This document shows positions 23,525 through 34,633 of a stretch of DNA of 64,000 bases, piece by piece. The notes below the pieces were generated by a model. The model ran no database searches and was not told where the DNA came from. It saw only the letters and a list, made by a program, of their open reading frames with translations. The first letter of the stretch is position 1. Each line of letters begins with the position of its first letter. The stretch comes from Citrus sinensis (Eukaryota > Streptophyta > Magnoliopsida > Sapindales > Rutaceae), in NCBI RefSeq assembly GCF_022201045.2, contig NC_068564.1, forward strand, positions 27,433,001 through 27,497,000, given 5' to 3'. The position numbers and the translations under genes were made by a program.

Positions 23525-24926
23525 GGATTCACTTATGGTACCACTGCTTTTGTCTTTTGTGCCAACACTGTTGTACATTTTCAAATCACCCCTTTCACTT
23601 ATTTTTATTTAAACTTTGCTTTACAAATATTAAATTAATTTCTACTGCAACCAAATGAACATTTTAGTTAGCACCTTATACTATTTCCTATTTACATATT
23701 TTTATTGTATATTGCACATGTATCACAATACCCCATCTCTGTCACAACACCCGCGAACCCAACCCGAATTTCATTTCTGTTTCCGGCCACTTCACCGTCC
23801 AAGGTTGGTATCGATCGGAAGATCGTGCGACGCCGGTCATCTCCATGTCGTCCTTGTCGCAAAAATAACTAGGTCGACCCGAACCCTCTAACCCGACTCG
23901 GATTCCGTTTCCGTTTCCGACCACTACACAGGCCAATGTTGGTCCCTATCGGAAGCTCGTGTGACGCTGGTCATCTCCATGCCATTCTTGTCACCGGAAA
24001 GCATTTGGAAAGCTGCCGATTGAAACCGTGAAAAGTCGCAGAATCGCCGCTTCAATTTGCCGTGATTTCACCAATTTCCGGTGACGCCACCACTTGGGTT
24101 TTGTTCCCCACAATTCCCTCTGTCTTTTCAGACCAACCATAGCCACCGGGGGAGCCGATTTGGCGTTGATCGGCCTTTGAAGTATTAACTTAATATTTGT
24201 GAAGGGTAATTTTTAAAAACCTCCCCTGAGGTTTGGGCTTGTTGCAAGTAGATGGCGAGAATTTATTTATTTGTAAAAAATCTCCTACCGTCAGTTACCT
24301 TTAACATTGACCGTTAGTTGACTGTACAAAGACAATATTACCCTTAACAACAATTTGTAGACGGAAATAACTAAAAAAAAATTAAAATTGTTGGCGCGAA
24401 AAGCACAAACCCTATTTTTTGACAATTTTATCCTTGTCAATTCCAAAGATTTACAATATCATAGGTAAAGATGATAACTATTTCATTTTCAAGTTTTTAA
24501 TTTTATCTTTTTTGTAGAAACTTTAAGAAAATATCAATAATTTAAAGAGGATTTTTAAAATTTTTAATTTTATATTTCTTGTAGGAACTTTAAGAAAATA
24601 TTAATAATTTAAAGAGGATAAAATAGCCAATAATTTTAATTTTTTTTTAGTTATTTCCATCTACAAATTATTGTTAAGGGTAATATTATCTTTGCATAGT
24701 TAACTAACGGTCAATGTTAAAGTTAACTGACGGTAGGGGGTTTTTTACAAATAAACAAATTCTCGCCATCTACTTGCAACAAACCCAAACCTCATGGGAG
24801 GTTTTTAAAAATTACCCTATTTGTGAATAAAAATGAGTAAAAGGGGTTCTATGAAAATTTACAGCATTGCTGGGACAAACGACAAAAGCAGTGATACAGT
24901 ACCACTGTGGTACCGTAGGTGAATCC
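23525..24926. mobile_element. Inverted-repeat DNA element (MULE-like) carrying GC-rich DNA
   Basis: The left end starts GGATTCACTTATGGTACC; the right end, read on the minus strand, starts GGATTCACCTACGGTACC. The arms stay alignable for about 110 bases, through words such as CACTGCTTTTGTC. The flanks (ATATTTAA left, AATATTTGA right) give only an imperfect target duplication. The interior 23740-24190 is clearly richer in G and C than anything nearby and holds a tandem duplication of about 134 bases (from about 23752 and about 23886, sharing GGTCATCTCCATG). Captured gene DNA as in Pack-MULEs is one reading. Open frames are short and broken. It hosts the nested element at 24204-24817. Confidence 0.7.
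24204..24817. mobile_element. Nested MULE-type MITE with perfect 10-bp target duplication
   Basis: 614 bp. Ends are GGGTAATTTTTAAAAACCTC and its inverse. The inverted arms run about 190 bases each, sharing TTGCAAGTAGATGGCGAGAA, the ACTGACGGTAG word and TTATTGTTAAGGGTAATATT. The target duplication TATTTGTGAA is exact at 24194-24203 and 24818-24827. Length, arm size and duplication size suit a Mutator-like non-autonomous element. It interrupts the element at 23525-24926, so it is the younger of the two. Confidence 0.85.
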
Positions 24927-25932
24927 AATATTTGAATATAAATGTTAAGTTGTTTGTTTTTCAATAAGAAAATATCTGAAATATAATATGTTCACATGTA
25001 TAACTTCATAAATATATAACAATACTCAAGTTATAAATAAAATTTTTTGATAATGTTTAGCTTAACAAAGCATGAAAAATAAAATATATATCTAACACAT
25101 ATTTTTTTTACATTAATATATGATACTTATAATGCTATTTTTAGATTATTATATTGATTTTTTTCTTATTAATTACATCAATCAATCAAGAGTAGTTTAA
25201 TGATTTGAATTAAAATTAATGTATTAATTAAAATTTAAAATTTATTATAAAAATAGTAAATATAAATATAAAGAGATTAACTTATTATAAAACACACTCA
25301 TCAAAAGTTCTATTATGTTTAAAATTCTCATTCACAAAAAAGAAAAATTAATAGTTGAATATACGCATATAATAAAAAAACAAGGATAAATAAAAAAATA
25401 ATAAAAAGAATATTTATATAATAGGAAATAAATTTATTTAATAGGGTATTAATGAGAGAGAATATTAAAGTTCTATTAAGATGTTTTACTATTTAGATAA
25501 AAGTTAGATATTTAATATTTTCTATTTAGATCTAAACATCATATAATCATAAGTGACCGAAAACAAATAAATTAAAACTGTAAATGCTTGAAAATAATTA
25601 AAATTCAGATTTCAAAAAAAAAAAAAAAAACAACCCCTACATCTTTTTGTCAATAGTTCAGAGGTTGATTAATCAACATTTACTTTCCTTAATTTTATTG
25701 TCTATGTTTCAAATCTCTCTAATGATTATGGGAGTATTTTCTTTATTTCTTATCCTAGGTTTTAGTAAATTTTAGTTATATGTTAAGCTTTGATTGAATA
25801 TTTATACTATGTGTTACACACACTATTTTTTTTAATCAAAATATTATTGGGCCGGATCAAATTTATATTATGAGCATTTTTACCCTATTATATTTGTGGG
25901 GGACATAATATAATAATTTATCCCTAATTTTT

Positions 25933-26233
25933 TTTTAAATTACACGAGACTAATGCTCGGATTACAACTCATATTTAATGAGATTAGTATATTAATATTT
26001 ACAATCAGACAATTATTGAGATTAATTTACAAATCTTATATAGTACAACCCATATTTTAACCCTTTCTAATATTCGAGAGACGTTCACTCCACTCACATT
26101 TCGAAAGAGAGAAGACTACCTTCACTCAAATTGAGAAAGGAAATTAACCCCCACAATACGTTATAGGGCTCGAAGTCGAGATCTCACAATTGTGAGGCTT
26201 GGGTTCTAACTACTAGACTTTAGCCTAGTGACT
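25933..26233 (-). mobile_element. tRNA-derived SINE, copy 1
   Basis: Exact 12-base target duplication TCCCTAATTTTT at 25921-25932 and 26234-26245. On the minus strand it begins with a tRNA-like head (GTCTAGTAGTTAGAACCC, then GACTTCGAGCC as a possible B box) and ends in a poly(A) run. It is absent from the matching point of unit 1 (about 21170). Its 3' half resembles the copy at 56151-56435 (shared CTCATT/ATTTAATATGA words). Carries no ORF, as expected. Confidence 0.75.
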
Positions 26234-28248
26234 TCCCTAATTTTTGTTTTGAAAGCAATTATTTTATTTGTGAACTCTCCACCCCATGTGCGGAGGGGAA
26301 AAGATACCTAACCAATAGCCCCTTTTTTTCTTTTTTCTTTTAATTAGTAAAGTGCTTTAAAAGGGTTAAAAAATGATTAATAATATGGCTTCACATACAA
26401 GTATAAGACTACACTAGGTTTAAATAAAGTATTTAGAATAATGTCTAAGGTGAAAGCCCGGATTAGTACAACGCAAACAATAAAAATTAAAGGAAGAATA
26501 AACAATTTCACATCGGATATATATGTGATTATTACATTCGAAAAAGTATTAAAAAAAAAAACCATTCCATGGGAAATTATGAATTATGATGACAGGCCCA
26601 TATTGAAGACAATGTGGGTGGGACACTTCCTACTCTACTATTCTCAATGCATAAATGTCAATTTCATCTCTACAACAATTATAAGAATGCTTGAAAACTG
26701 CTTTTGATAGGAAATTCTGAAAACTTCTTTTCAAAATTGTATGCATATTCACACCATGAGAGTAGAAAATTATTTCTCTCCACGCGTAATAAACGTTTTT
26801 ATTTCTTTTTTTTTTTCAAATATTTGATAGAAGACTCAATTATTTTTTGGATTAAAATGTTCAAGATACACCGTTTAAACTGAGTGCATGTAAATAATTA
26901 GGGGGGCAAAAAAAAAAAAAAAACTCTTGATTTTGGATCCCTAAACCTTGTTATAATACAAACCATATACAAGGAACAAGCGCTAAATTATCACATAAAA
27001 ACAAATGGTAATATGTCAAATTTGGGCTTATTAGGTAATGTGTTTCGGGCTTGGGCCGGGGGGGTATCGAAAACTCAGTTCCATCAAAAAAAGAATAAAC
27101 CACTTTGTAATTATGTGAGAAGTGAGGAAGACGTCGCGACCTGATTTTTTTTTTTCTTCGGATCCCATTTTCATGGCAAAGTCAAAATTGAAAAGGCGTA
27201 CATGCCACAGAGCAAGTTTCCTTTTGCTTCCTTTAGTCTTTCTCATATCTAGCGACTTACGTGTTTGCCTTTGACCTCAAAATAATCCATGTGTATCATT
27301 ACTGTTATTATTTTTATTAATAATTCAATTTAAGTCGTTCTCTTCTCTATTTTAAGAAGTTCTAACAATAATGCACTTAAATATAGTTAAAACACTAAAT
27401 GAGGGCCGAGTTGGGCCTGGCCTAGCCTTCAAAAAAGAAAGCGATACTAATTACACTCCACTCACTAAACTTCTACTAAGCCGCTCTTCTAAATATACCT
27501 CATTATTATATAGGGAATAAATAAATTTATATTATTTCTACTAAAAACCCTTCTAATAATAATAACAATAACCACGTACAACAACTGCAACAACAAACTC
27601 TTCTATAACAAAATAAGGATCACCAATTAATTTGCCTCGTTCACCAGCAATAATGTGTTTTTTTAATTTCTTCTAGTTAATTGCTAAACCCCTACAATGG
27701 GGTCCTTGACTTCTTGTTATTCATCACTTTTCATTTATTCTTCCTAATATTAAAAATACATAACTAAATAAAAATATATATTAATATTTCTATAATTTCT
27801 TTTACACACACATATATATAAGTCATTCTCTAGTGCGGCACCCTCATTTTTTTTTTATGCGAACACATTTTAAAACCGTAAGGTTTAAAAGAGTTAGTAT
27901 ATTCCTATTAAAAAAAATATAGATATCCGCACTTAAAAATAATTATATATATATATAGTCCTTCTTATTTAATAAGGGGATCCTTATTTTAATGTTCAAA
28001 GATAAGTCTACGATTAAATATAACTGTTTTGTTTTTTTTATGCAAATGAGTGGGTACCATTGCCACATTGACCGGACGATGAGCCATGCTTTTCCAAGTC
28101 GTAGGAAAAATTTATTGGACCAATTATGATATGAACAAGATCCAAGAAGATGCGTGTTACAGACAAATATGACTTGACACGCGAAAGTAGTAGTAGCTTT
28201 CAAAGACAACAAAGTCGTTAAATCATTGACAGCTTCACTTCTGCACCT

Positions 28249-28253
<5 letters not shown>

Positions 28254-28284
<31 letters not shown>
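28254..28284. repeat. AT dinucleotide microsatellite
   Basis: About 15 uninterrupted TA/AT units. Likely polymorphic between individuals. Confidence 0.95.
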
Positions 28285-28287
<3 letters not shown>

Positions 28288-28393
28288 CACTGCAATGTTA
28301 CAATTAACGTAACGTACATCCACATACAGTAACAGTATATTACGAGCTCCATATATATATGGATAAATATAGAGGTAATTCTTAACATACATT

Positions 28394-28476
28394 AAATGTA
28401 TGTTACTTCACTAACATGAACAGTGAGTAAACCCCACACCACTCACTGTTCATGTAAATGGTTGTAACATACATTT
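28394..28476. repeat. 83-base two-part hairpin
   Basis: Outer stem: 28394-28406 (AAATGTATGTTAC) pairs perfectly with 28464-28476. Inner stem: 28414-28428 (ACATGAACAGTGAGT) pairs perfectly with 28441-28455, with a 12-base loop. Small internal gaps separate the stems. Probably a small foldback element or MITE remnant; a small-RNA precursor is possible but unsupported. Confidence 0.8.
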
Positions 28477-29002
28477 ATATATTTATTTATTTACAAACTT
28501 CTTTACATAAGTTAAGGCAATGACACTCAGTGTGACAGGCGTTGACACCGTGTTATATATGTGTTCAATTTTTATCTCTCATTTAACATTGAAAGCCACT
28601 GAGAGTTGAGAGATCGATTCACCCATTCATTTTGTGGTGGTTGTATATCATCTTGCCTATACTTGCTGCTGTGTTCTTTATGTTTATGCCATATTTTTTG
28701 GTGATTTAACCTTAAGATTGCCCCAGCTCTCATGGATTATTTGGTGGCTGGCAGAATTCGCTTATTATAATTCTTAAAAGAAAACAGATTCATTGTCATA
28801 AATAATATTCTGGACATGATTTTATTCGTAAACTTTAAAACAACATAAATCACGTCATGCAGTGTGTTATTCTTTGTCTTACCCTAGCATGAGAACGTGA
28901 GGGTTATGCATCTCTAATATTTGCAAATGAGGAGTTTCTTCCAATATTTAGAGTGAACATAACTTAATCTAAAAGTTATCCAACTAACACCTAATTCATA
29001 AT

Positions 29003-29275
29003 GATTTCACTTGGGATTGAGGCTATGTAACTTTTAATCTACGGCTGCTGCGGAAAAAAAACTATAATTATAAAAAAAAGTTAATAATATGTAGTAAATA
29101 TAATTTTTAAATAATAATTTTGAAAAAAATTATTAAATATATAATAAATTTTTCATCATCCAAGTAAAAAATTATATCAACACATCTTTCAAATTACAAC
29201 AGTTAGTGTTTACTAAACACTTAAGCTGTAACTTTTATGTTAAAACTGCTCAATCTCAATCCCAAATAAGTCCAA
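29003..29275. mobile_element. Small MITE, copy 1 (near GPPS.SSU 3' end)
   Basis: Diverged terminal inverted repeats: CACTTGGGATTGAGGC near the left, and TTATTTGGGATTGAGATTG when the right end is read on the minus strand, followed by the TGTAACTTTTA word. The AT-rich core (AAAGTTAATAATATGTAGTA) matches the copy at 36931-37252. Ends are approximate and no target duplication is clear. Confidence 0.6.
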
Positions 29276-29433
29276 TATATAATTATGTTAGATAAAAGAA
29301 CTGTTTTATTCAAGACTCTTAGAAAATGTTGTACCACAAACGTGCCTTAATATAAATTTAATTGATAACGTAGATAAAGGGAGGGGGGGGAAAAAACGAT
29401 TGAAACAAGTAATACTAACACGACTAGAGTGAG

Positions 29434-30396
29434 TTAACCTAAATTAAATCCCAGCACATGAGTGATATTATCATCAACAAGACTAAAAATTACTTCAGCA
29501 TTTTCATCATTAAAGCTGTTCACTTCCCTGAGCTTGAAGGCCAACTTTTTGAGCTCTTCTATTTCCTCCGTTGGTCCCAATCTCCGCGACACTATTCCTT
29601 GTATCATCCCCACGTAAAAACCATACCTTCTCAATAACTCGATCTCCTTCTCACTCCCACCTCCTAATATTGCTCCACACGCCGCACCACACGCGTGCAA
29701 CCGACCTTCCTTTTTCTTGTATGTTTCATAGGTCATTTCCACATCTGTAATACCATTCAATTTCCGATCATCATCATCACATTGACTACATTGTAGCTCA
29801 TTGTACTGCCCCTCCACAACACCTTGTGATCCCATGGCGCGTGTCATCTCAACCATCACACGTAAAATCCGACCCGAGTTGTTTCCGGCCGGGTTGTCGG
29901 AGCTGGCCAACAACTCCAGCCCAAACGGAAGCATTGCATCAGCCACGAGAAGCTCCGTATTTGGTTTGAAAGCGTGATACATCGTGGGCTTGGATTTGGG
30001 GATAAGACTAGTCCTATCTGATAGTGGAAGATTTTCATGAATGAAAGAAGCTGCATGCATGACGTGCAAAGCAGCAGCAGCAACAATGGCTTGTTCGCGG
30101 TGGCCCCCGACGAGCTCACAGGCTGCCACACACAGCGCGGGCGCCATGTTGACTGGGGCGGCGAAGACAAAATGGCGCATGGGCTCGTAAACTTCTACCG
30201 GCTCCTTTACGACGACGGCCTGCCGGAGGTGGGCCCCAATATCCTCATGTACAGACGTCCAATATGATTTATTCTTGTTGGGTGTGGACATGGCCATGGT
30301 GACCATCATAGGTCTGTAGGACAATGATGGACGGCTGTGATTTCGCCTAGGGGCAACATGAGCCGGTAGGTTTAAAACAGAGAGGGCTTTAGCCAT
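29434..30396 (-). CDS. GPPS.SSU: Geranyl diphosphate synthase small subunit, type I, chloroplastic
   Basis: Non-catalytic partner of a plastid GGPP synthase. Heterodimers of this type shift product from C20 to C10 geranyl diphosphate, the monoterpene precursor. Single exon, 320 residues from the ATG at 30394-30396; the longer open frame starts at a TTG and is not used. Residues 1 to about 40 are basic and Ser-rich with no acidic residue (MAKALSVLNLP start), a likely transit peptide. The body follows the prenyltransferase fold, but the first aspartate-rich motif is replaced by HENLPLSDR (120-128) and the second by QGIVSRRLG (266-274), so it should be catalytically dead. Both partner-binding CxxxC motifs are intact: C89-C93 (CVAAC) and C236-C240 (CGAAC). 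This pattern matches mint and snapdragon type I small subunits. A tract of four Asp lies near 207-210. A decayed paralogue lies 6.3 kb upstream. Confidence 0.92.
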   Translation of the reverse strand: MAKALSVLNLPAHVAPRRNHSRPSLSYRPMMVTMAMSTPNKNKSYWTSVHEDIGAHLRQAVVVKEPVEVYEPMRHFVFAAPVNMAPALCVAACELVGGHREQAIVAAAALHVMHAASFIHENLPLSDRTSLIPKSKPTMYHAFKPNTELLVADAMLPFGLELLASSDNPAGNNSGRILRVMVEMTRAMGSQGVVEGQYNELQCSQCDDDDRKLNGITDVEMTYETYKKKEGRLHACGAACGAILGGGSEKEIELLRRYGFYVGMIQGIVSRRLGPTEEIEELKKLAFKLREVNSFNDENAEVIFSLVDDNITHVLGFNLG

Positions 30397-30525
30397 TGGT
30401 GCAGACTTCAAAAGACAAATAGAAAGGAAGAAATTAACTATATACGAAGAAAGGTGAGTGAAGGAGAGAAAGGATTGGGTGGAGAAAAATTATGAGTGTT
30501 AAAGCTTCTGGGTATATTTTGATTG

Positions 30526-30533
30526 TATATATA
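30526..30533 (-). promoter_or_regulatory. Candidate TATA box of GPPS.SSU
   Basis: TATATATA on the minus strand, about 130 bases before the ATG. That would place transcription start near 30500 and leave a leader of about 100 bases. Inferred from position and sequence only. Confidence 0.45.
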
Positions 30534-31625
30534 AGAGAATAAAGATATTTCTATGTGAAACACGTGGTTCACGTTGCATAAAGCTTTAGATCATCATTAT
30601 AGTACCATGTGCGAACCTCGTCAATATGCAAACATCATTAATATCCAATCACTTTGATTTGTGGTTCACGAGATGTATTTCCGTAGTCTTGAATTAAACG
30701 CACATTAATTTAAACTTTTAAGCTGTATAAGTGATGGTTATGTTGCCTGCCCCAAAAAAGGAAAAAAAAAATTGATAGAAAGTTATTATTAAAATTTTGA
30801 TGGGAAGTTTATAAATAATAGAATAACAATTAATTAAGATAAGTGATCAAATGTTTCATACAAATCACTAACTGAACAATAAAATAATGAGATATAAGTA
30901 ATCACTTGATAAGTTATAATTTTTAATAATTTCACATCGTATGTAGCATCAATTACATTAAAAAATATATATACAAGCATATTATTACTCTTTTTTATTT
31001 ATTTTTAATGGCTAATAGAGAATCTAGTGAATTTCCAAATTAGAATTGGCATCTTCATCTCAATTTGCATTTCACGTCACGTGTTTCCCATTTTATAATT
31101 TAACGCGCATTTCGATGGGATAAGGAGGCCCGGGCCCCATCTTGTTGGGGGTTTTCTTACGGAATCTTCGATGAGCACAAATTACTTCACTTCCCAATTA
31201 TTTGGTGTAAGTAATCGGAATCAACCCACATGCCAAGGAAAAAAAAAATTTAATTTATAAATTTATTTATCTATTTATTACACACACACATATATAGAGG
31301 AAGATTATGTGGTAGTATTTTCCTCATAGTATCTATGTTATTTCGACGACCTCAATTATCGACGTGCAGTATTGTAACATAACATATCATACTAATCATA
31401 TATATTTAAGGTACGATAATAATTGTATCTCATTATTAGACTCATTAGTTCAGTTGATAAAATTTTTTAATTGTATTATAACAGGTACTAAAGTAATAAA
31501 ATTTATCAAAGGTTCAAGCGATTGAAAACAAATTCTAAGAGGGATGAATTGAAACTATCATCTTACTAGTTAAATTTTGTCTTTAACGGAAGAAGACAAC
31601 AGCGTATATCAATCATGTTACACTT
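30534..31625. other. GPPS.SSU upstream region
   Basis: AT-rich promoter-side DNA. Contains CACGTG-like words near 30560 (ACACGTGGTTCACG) and near 31079 (TCACGTGTTTCC), which could be G-box sites. No gene seen. Confidence 0.5.
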
Positions 31626-33589
31626 GGGTTCCTCTACGATGCTGTAAATTTTTTTACAGCATCAATAATGTATTAATTCTGAACCATTAGATCTAATCAA
31701 TGGTATACAATATTTGTACTAAAAAAATAATTTAAAAATAATGGTAACCGTTCAAGTGGATAGATAATTTTTATAAAATAATTGTGACCACCCTTAGAGT
31801 TTGAAACAATTTCACTTAAATAGTATATTTTATTTAAAATTACTTTTCAGTCCTCCTTTAAATTTGTAATATGATAATTTCTTTTAAATAAATCTTCCAA
31901 AATCAGTTACCATTAAGTATAAAATATAATATCAAGTAGGCTATTTAACACAAAGTCTTGTAATAATTTGTATTGTATGAATTTAATTACAAACCACTAA
32001 TACGTAAACAATAATGATAATAGAAAGCATTGCAATAAACGATTTTATATGTGTTTTATTAATAATACTATATGAGTCACAACAAATGAGAAATATTTTA
32101 TTCACCAATTATTATTGAAAAATATATATGTCTATATAACTATAGAGTGAGAAATATTTTGATTTAAATTTTTATCAAAAAATTAAACTATTTATTTCAT
32201 GCAATTCAATGGTGGAGGATATAACATTATGAAATGGTGCTTTGACTTTCAATATCAACCATTAGACTATGAGATATTAGTGGCTCAAATATTGTACCAA
32301 AATTTTAAGTTAAAGTATCACAAACCATATCTTTATAATGGAAATATAAAAACATACAATGATTTTTTTCCTCATTTTGTCCATTAAATATTATTTGATG
32401 TAATATTTATTTATTGTCACTATTAATTATCATAATAAAAGTAATGACTCTTCGTAGCATATAAATTTTATAATTACTATCAAAGAATAACAATAAAATA
32501 ATCTTTCATGATTTATAAACTAAAGTTAATTAGGAATATGTGTTAGATTTAACTTTTATGAAATTAACAAAGTGACATTTGAAAATAAAATGAAAACAAG
32601 CTTGTGAAAGTTAAATTTTATAAGGCTGAGATAATTTCCTACCATGTCAATAAAAATCTAAAAATATAAATGATTTTCTTTCACTTTTGTTCCCACGTAA
32701 ATATTATTGAAGGCAATATTTTATTTATTATCACTATTAACTATCATAACAAAAGTAATGACTCGTCATAACATAAAATTTTATAATTACAATAAAAGGA
32801 TATCAATAAAATAATCTTTCACGATTCATAAACTAAAGCTCATTAGGAATATATATTCAATTTAACTTTTATGAAATTAACAAAGTAATATTTGAAAATA
32901 AAATAAAAATATATAAGCTTATAAAACTTAAAACTCCTACCATGTAAGGATATTAACTATAAGATAAATATAAAGTTAAGAAAATAAGTATGTTAAATGG
33001 GTATTAAAAATAATACATACTTCATGATCAATTATATAATGACCCTCAGTATTATATAAAATAATGAGTATTTTAATATACGATATTAAATTTTATTAAA
33101 ACATGTGTGATCAAGTAATTTTTATGTTGCAAGCAATCTCAACAATGAGTTTATTGATGTAACTATGACATTTACTTAAGTATATGTACTTAGTTGTGTT
33201 ATTTATTAGTGTTATATCATATATAAATTTTGTAATTGCAACTTATTTATTTGATTTGTGTTAAATAATCTACCATTATATTTTATACTTAATAGAAATA
33301 GATTTTGGAAGATTTATTTAAAAAAGATTATCACATTTCAAATTTAAAGGAGGATTGAAAAATAATTTTAAATAAAATATGCTATTTAAGTGAAATTGTT
33401 TCAAACTCTAAGGGTGGTCATAGTTATTTTACAAACTTCTCCACCCCTTACACGTTTGTTAACCGTTTACCATTATTTTTTATTTTTATTTTTGCCTACA
33501 AATATTGTGTACCATTGATTAAATCCAATGGTGCACAATTAAAAATATTATTAATGCTGTAAAAAAATTACAGCATCATAGAGGAACCC
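31626..33589. mobile_element. 1.96-kb element with about 300-bp terminal inverted repeats
   Basis: Left arm 31626-31930 and right arm 33275-33589 are inverse copies, starting GGGTTCCTCTACGATGCTGT and, on the other strand, GGGTTCCTCTATGATGCTGT. They share AGGGTGGTCA-type, TTTAAAGGAGGA and ATCTTCCAAAATC words in order, with small indels. The very ends also carry a short internal palindrome (GCTGTAA...TTACAGC). There is no convincing transposase; the longest frame inside is 62 codons. Arm length suggests a Mutator-like or foldback element. No exact target duplication was found. Confidence 0.8.
32390..32955. repeat. Tandem duplication inside the inverted-repeat element (period about 314)
   Basis: The stretch around GTAATGACTC at 32441 recurs at 32755, with the same order of words (AATAAAATAATCTTTCA, TTAACTTTTATGAAATTAAC, TACCATGT). 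It makes up much of the core of the element at 31626-33589. Confidence 0.8.
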
Positions 33590-34230
33590 TACTTATAAAT
33601 AATCATTAGAAATTAATGAAAATATCTAAGAATTGTAATTATGGAGTGATTGAGAGTAGGATAAGAATAAATTATCTTTACTTATCCGATCATTATCTTA
33701 TAAGAGCTGGAATTGAAGGAATTAATCATACTATCATAGTGAGTGAAGAGGAAGAAAGAACTTGACTAAATTAAATGTCTCTCATTTAAGGAGTACATGT
33801 ATCCAAATAATTTATTTCACAAAATATTAAGTTCATATCAAACAGTAACATACGTCGCTGCATTATTTTTTGTCGAGGAAGATGAGAGGTAACGTTAGAA
33901 ATGTTCTTCATCGAATTAATGGATAAGGTTGATGCATGGCGAACGTGCTTAATTAAACCAAATCAAACTAATTTCCTTTTGAATATTAGTAATGGCTGCT
34001 CGATCATTCAAGCTTGCACTTGTGTCAATATATAATTGATGAAGCTGTAAATCTATCACTTATGATTAAATGAAAGAAATACGCGTACACGGATGCATGC
34101 ATTATCAAATACCTAATCACTACCGATTTTGATTTTATACTTTGGCATTTTATACAGCTCAACCCCTGTTTTTAAAATGCGTCCCCCGTGACTAGCAGCC
34201 ATGCAGGTACGTATCTAACACTCATCTAGA

Positions 34231-34633
34231 TAAAAAAAAAATAACCATTTTATTCCCAAAACAAAAATTACAATTTCACCCTAAAAAATACCAAAAATAA
34301 TCAGATTTAATGATGAATATCATTATTGGTATGTTAATGAAGTACAAAAAAATCTTAACTACTAGAGATTATAACTCAATGAATAATAAAACTCTACTTA
34401 TCTTAAATTCAATTGATGGTTTGCGAGATTGGACTATTTTTAATACTACTGTTATAATTTAGCATTCTAATTACAGACATATTTAAAAAAAAATCTTGCA
34501 TTTGATGGTTATGGAATTAATTTCTTTATTGACCGATGGGGAAAATAAGTAGATTTAATTTGATCATTTTTGGCATTTTTTAGGGTGAAATTATAATTTT
34601 CGTTTTGGGGGGTAAAATTGTCATTTTTTAAGT
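34231..34633. mobile_element. Short inverted-repeat (MITE-like) element
   Basis: 34231-34312 (words CCCAAAACAAAAATTACAAT, TTCACCCTAAAAAATACC, CAGATTTAAT) is the inverse of about 34545-34633 (AGATTTAATTTGATC, TTTTTTAGGGTGAAATTATA, TCGTTTTGGGGGG). The A-plus-CCC ends recall MULE-type MITEs. Outer limits could be wider and the target duplication is unclear. Confidence 0.6.

Larger units (their letters stand above)
20888..26885. repeat. Old tandem duplication, unit 1 20888-23308 and unit 2 23309-26885
   Basis: Unit 1 begins GAAAAATAACGTGCCGTCCC and unit 2 begins with a near-identical string at about 23310. Matching landmarks in order: TTATTTCTTATCCT (about 21032 and 25742), GGGCCGGATCAAATTTATAT (about 21090 and 25848), TAGTAAAGTGC (about 22132 and 26346), ATGAATTATGATGACA (about 22450 and 26578), and TTCAAAATTGTAT (about 23148 and 26729). 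Unit 1 has gained the elements at 21201-22053 and 22505-23035. Unit 2 has gained the element at 23525-24926 and the SINE at 25933-26233. No gene is apparent in either unit. Boundaries are approximate. Confidence 0.8.
26886..29002. other. Intergenic, AT-rich
   Basis: No credible gene. It holds an AT dinucleotide run (28254-28284) and a strong hairpin (28394-28476), listed separately. The open frame at 27943-28392 (minus) is largely made by the AT repeat and is not a gene. Confidence 0.55.

Noticed and set aside
23655..23936. Frames in the GC-rich cargo of the inverted-repeat element
   Set aside because: Short and broken by stops; better read as captured or decayed DNA than as a gene.
27943..28392. 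149-codon open frame (minus)
   Set aside because: Largely produced by the AT microsatellite and a hairpin; no domain and biased composition.
30396..30411. Longer GPPS.SSU start at 30411
   Set aside because: That codon is TTG; the first ATG in frame is 30394-30396 and matches the pseudogene start.
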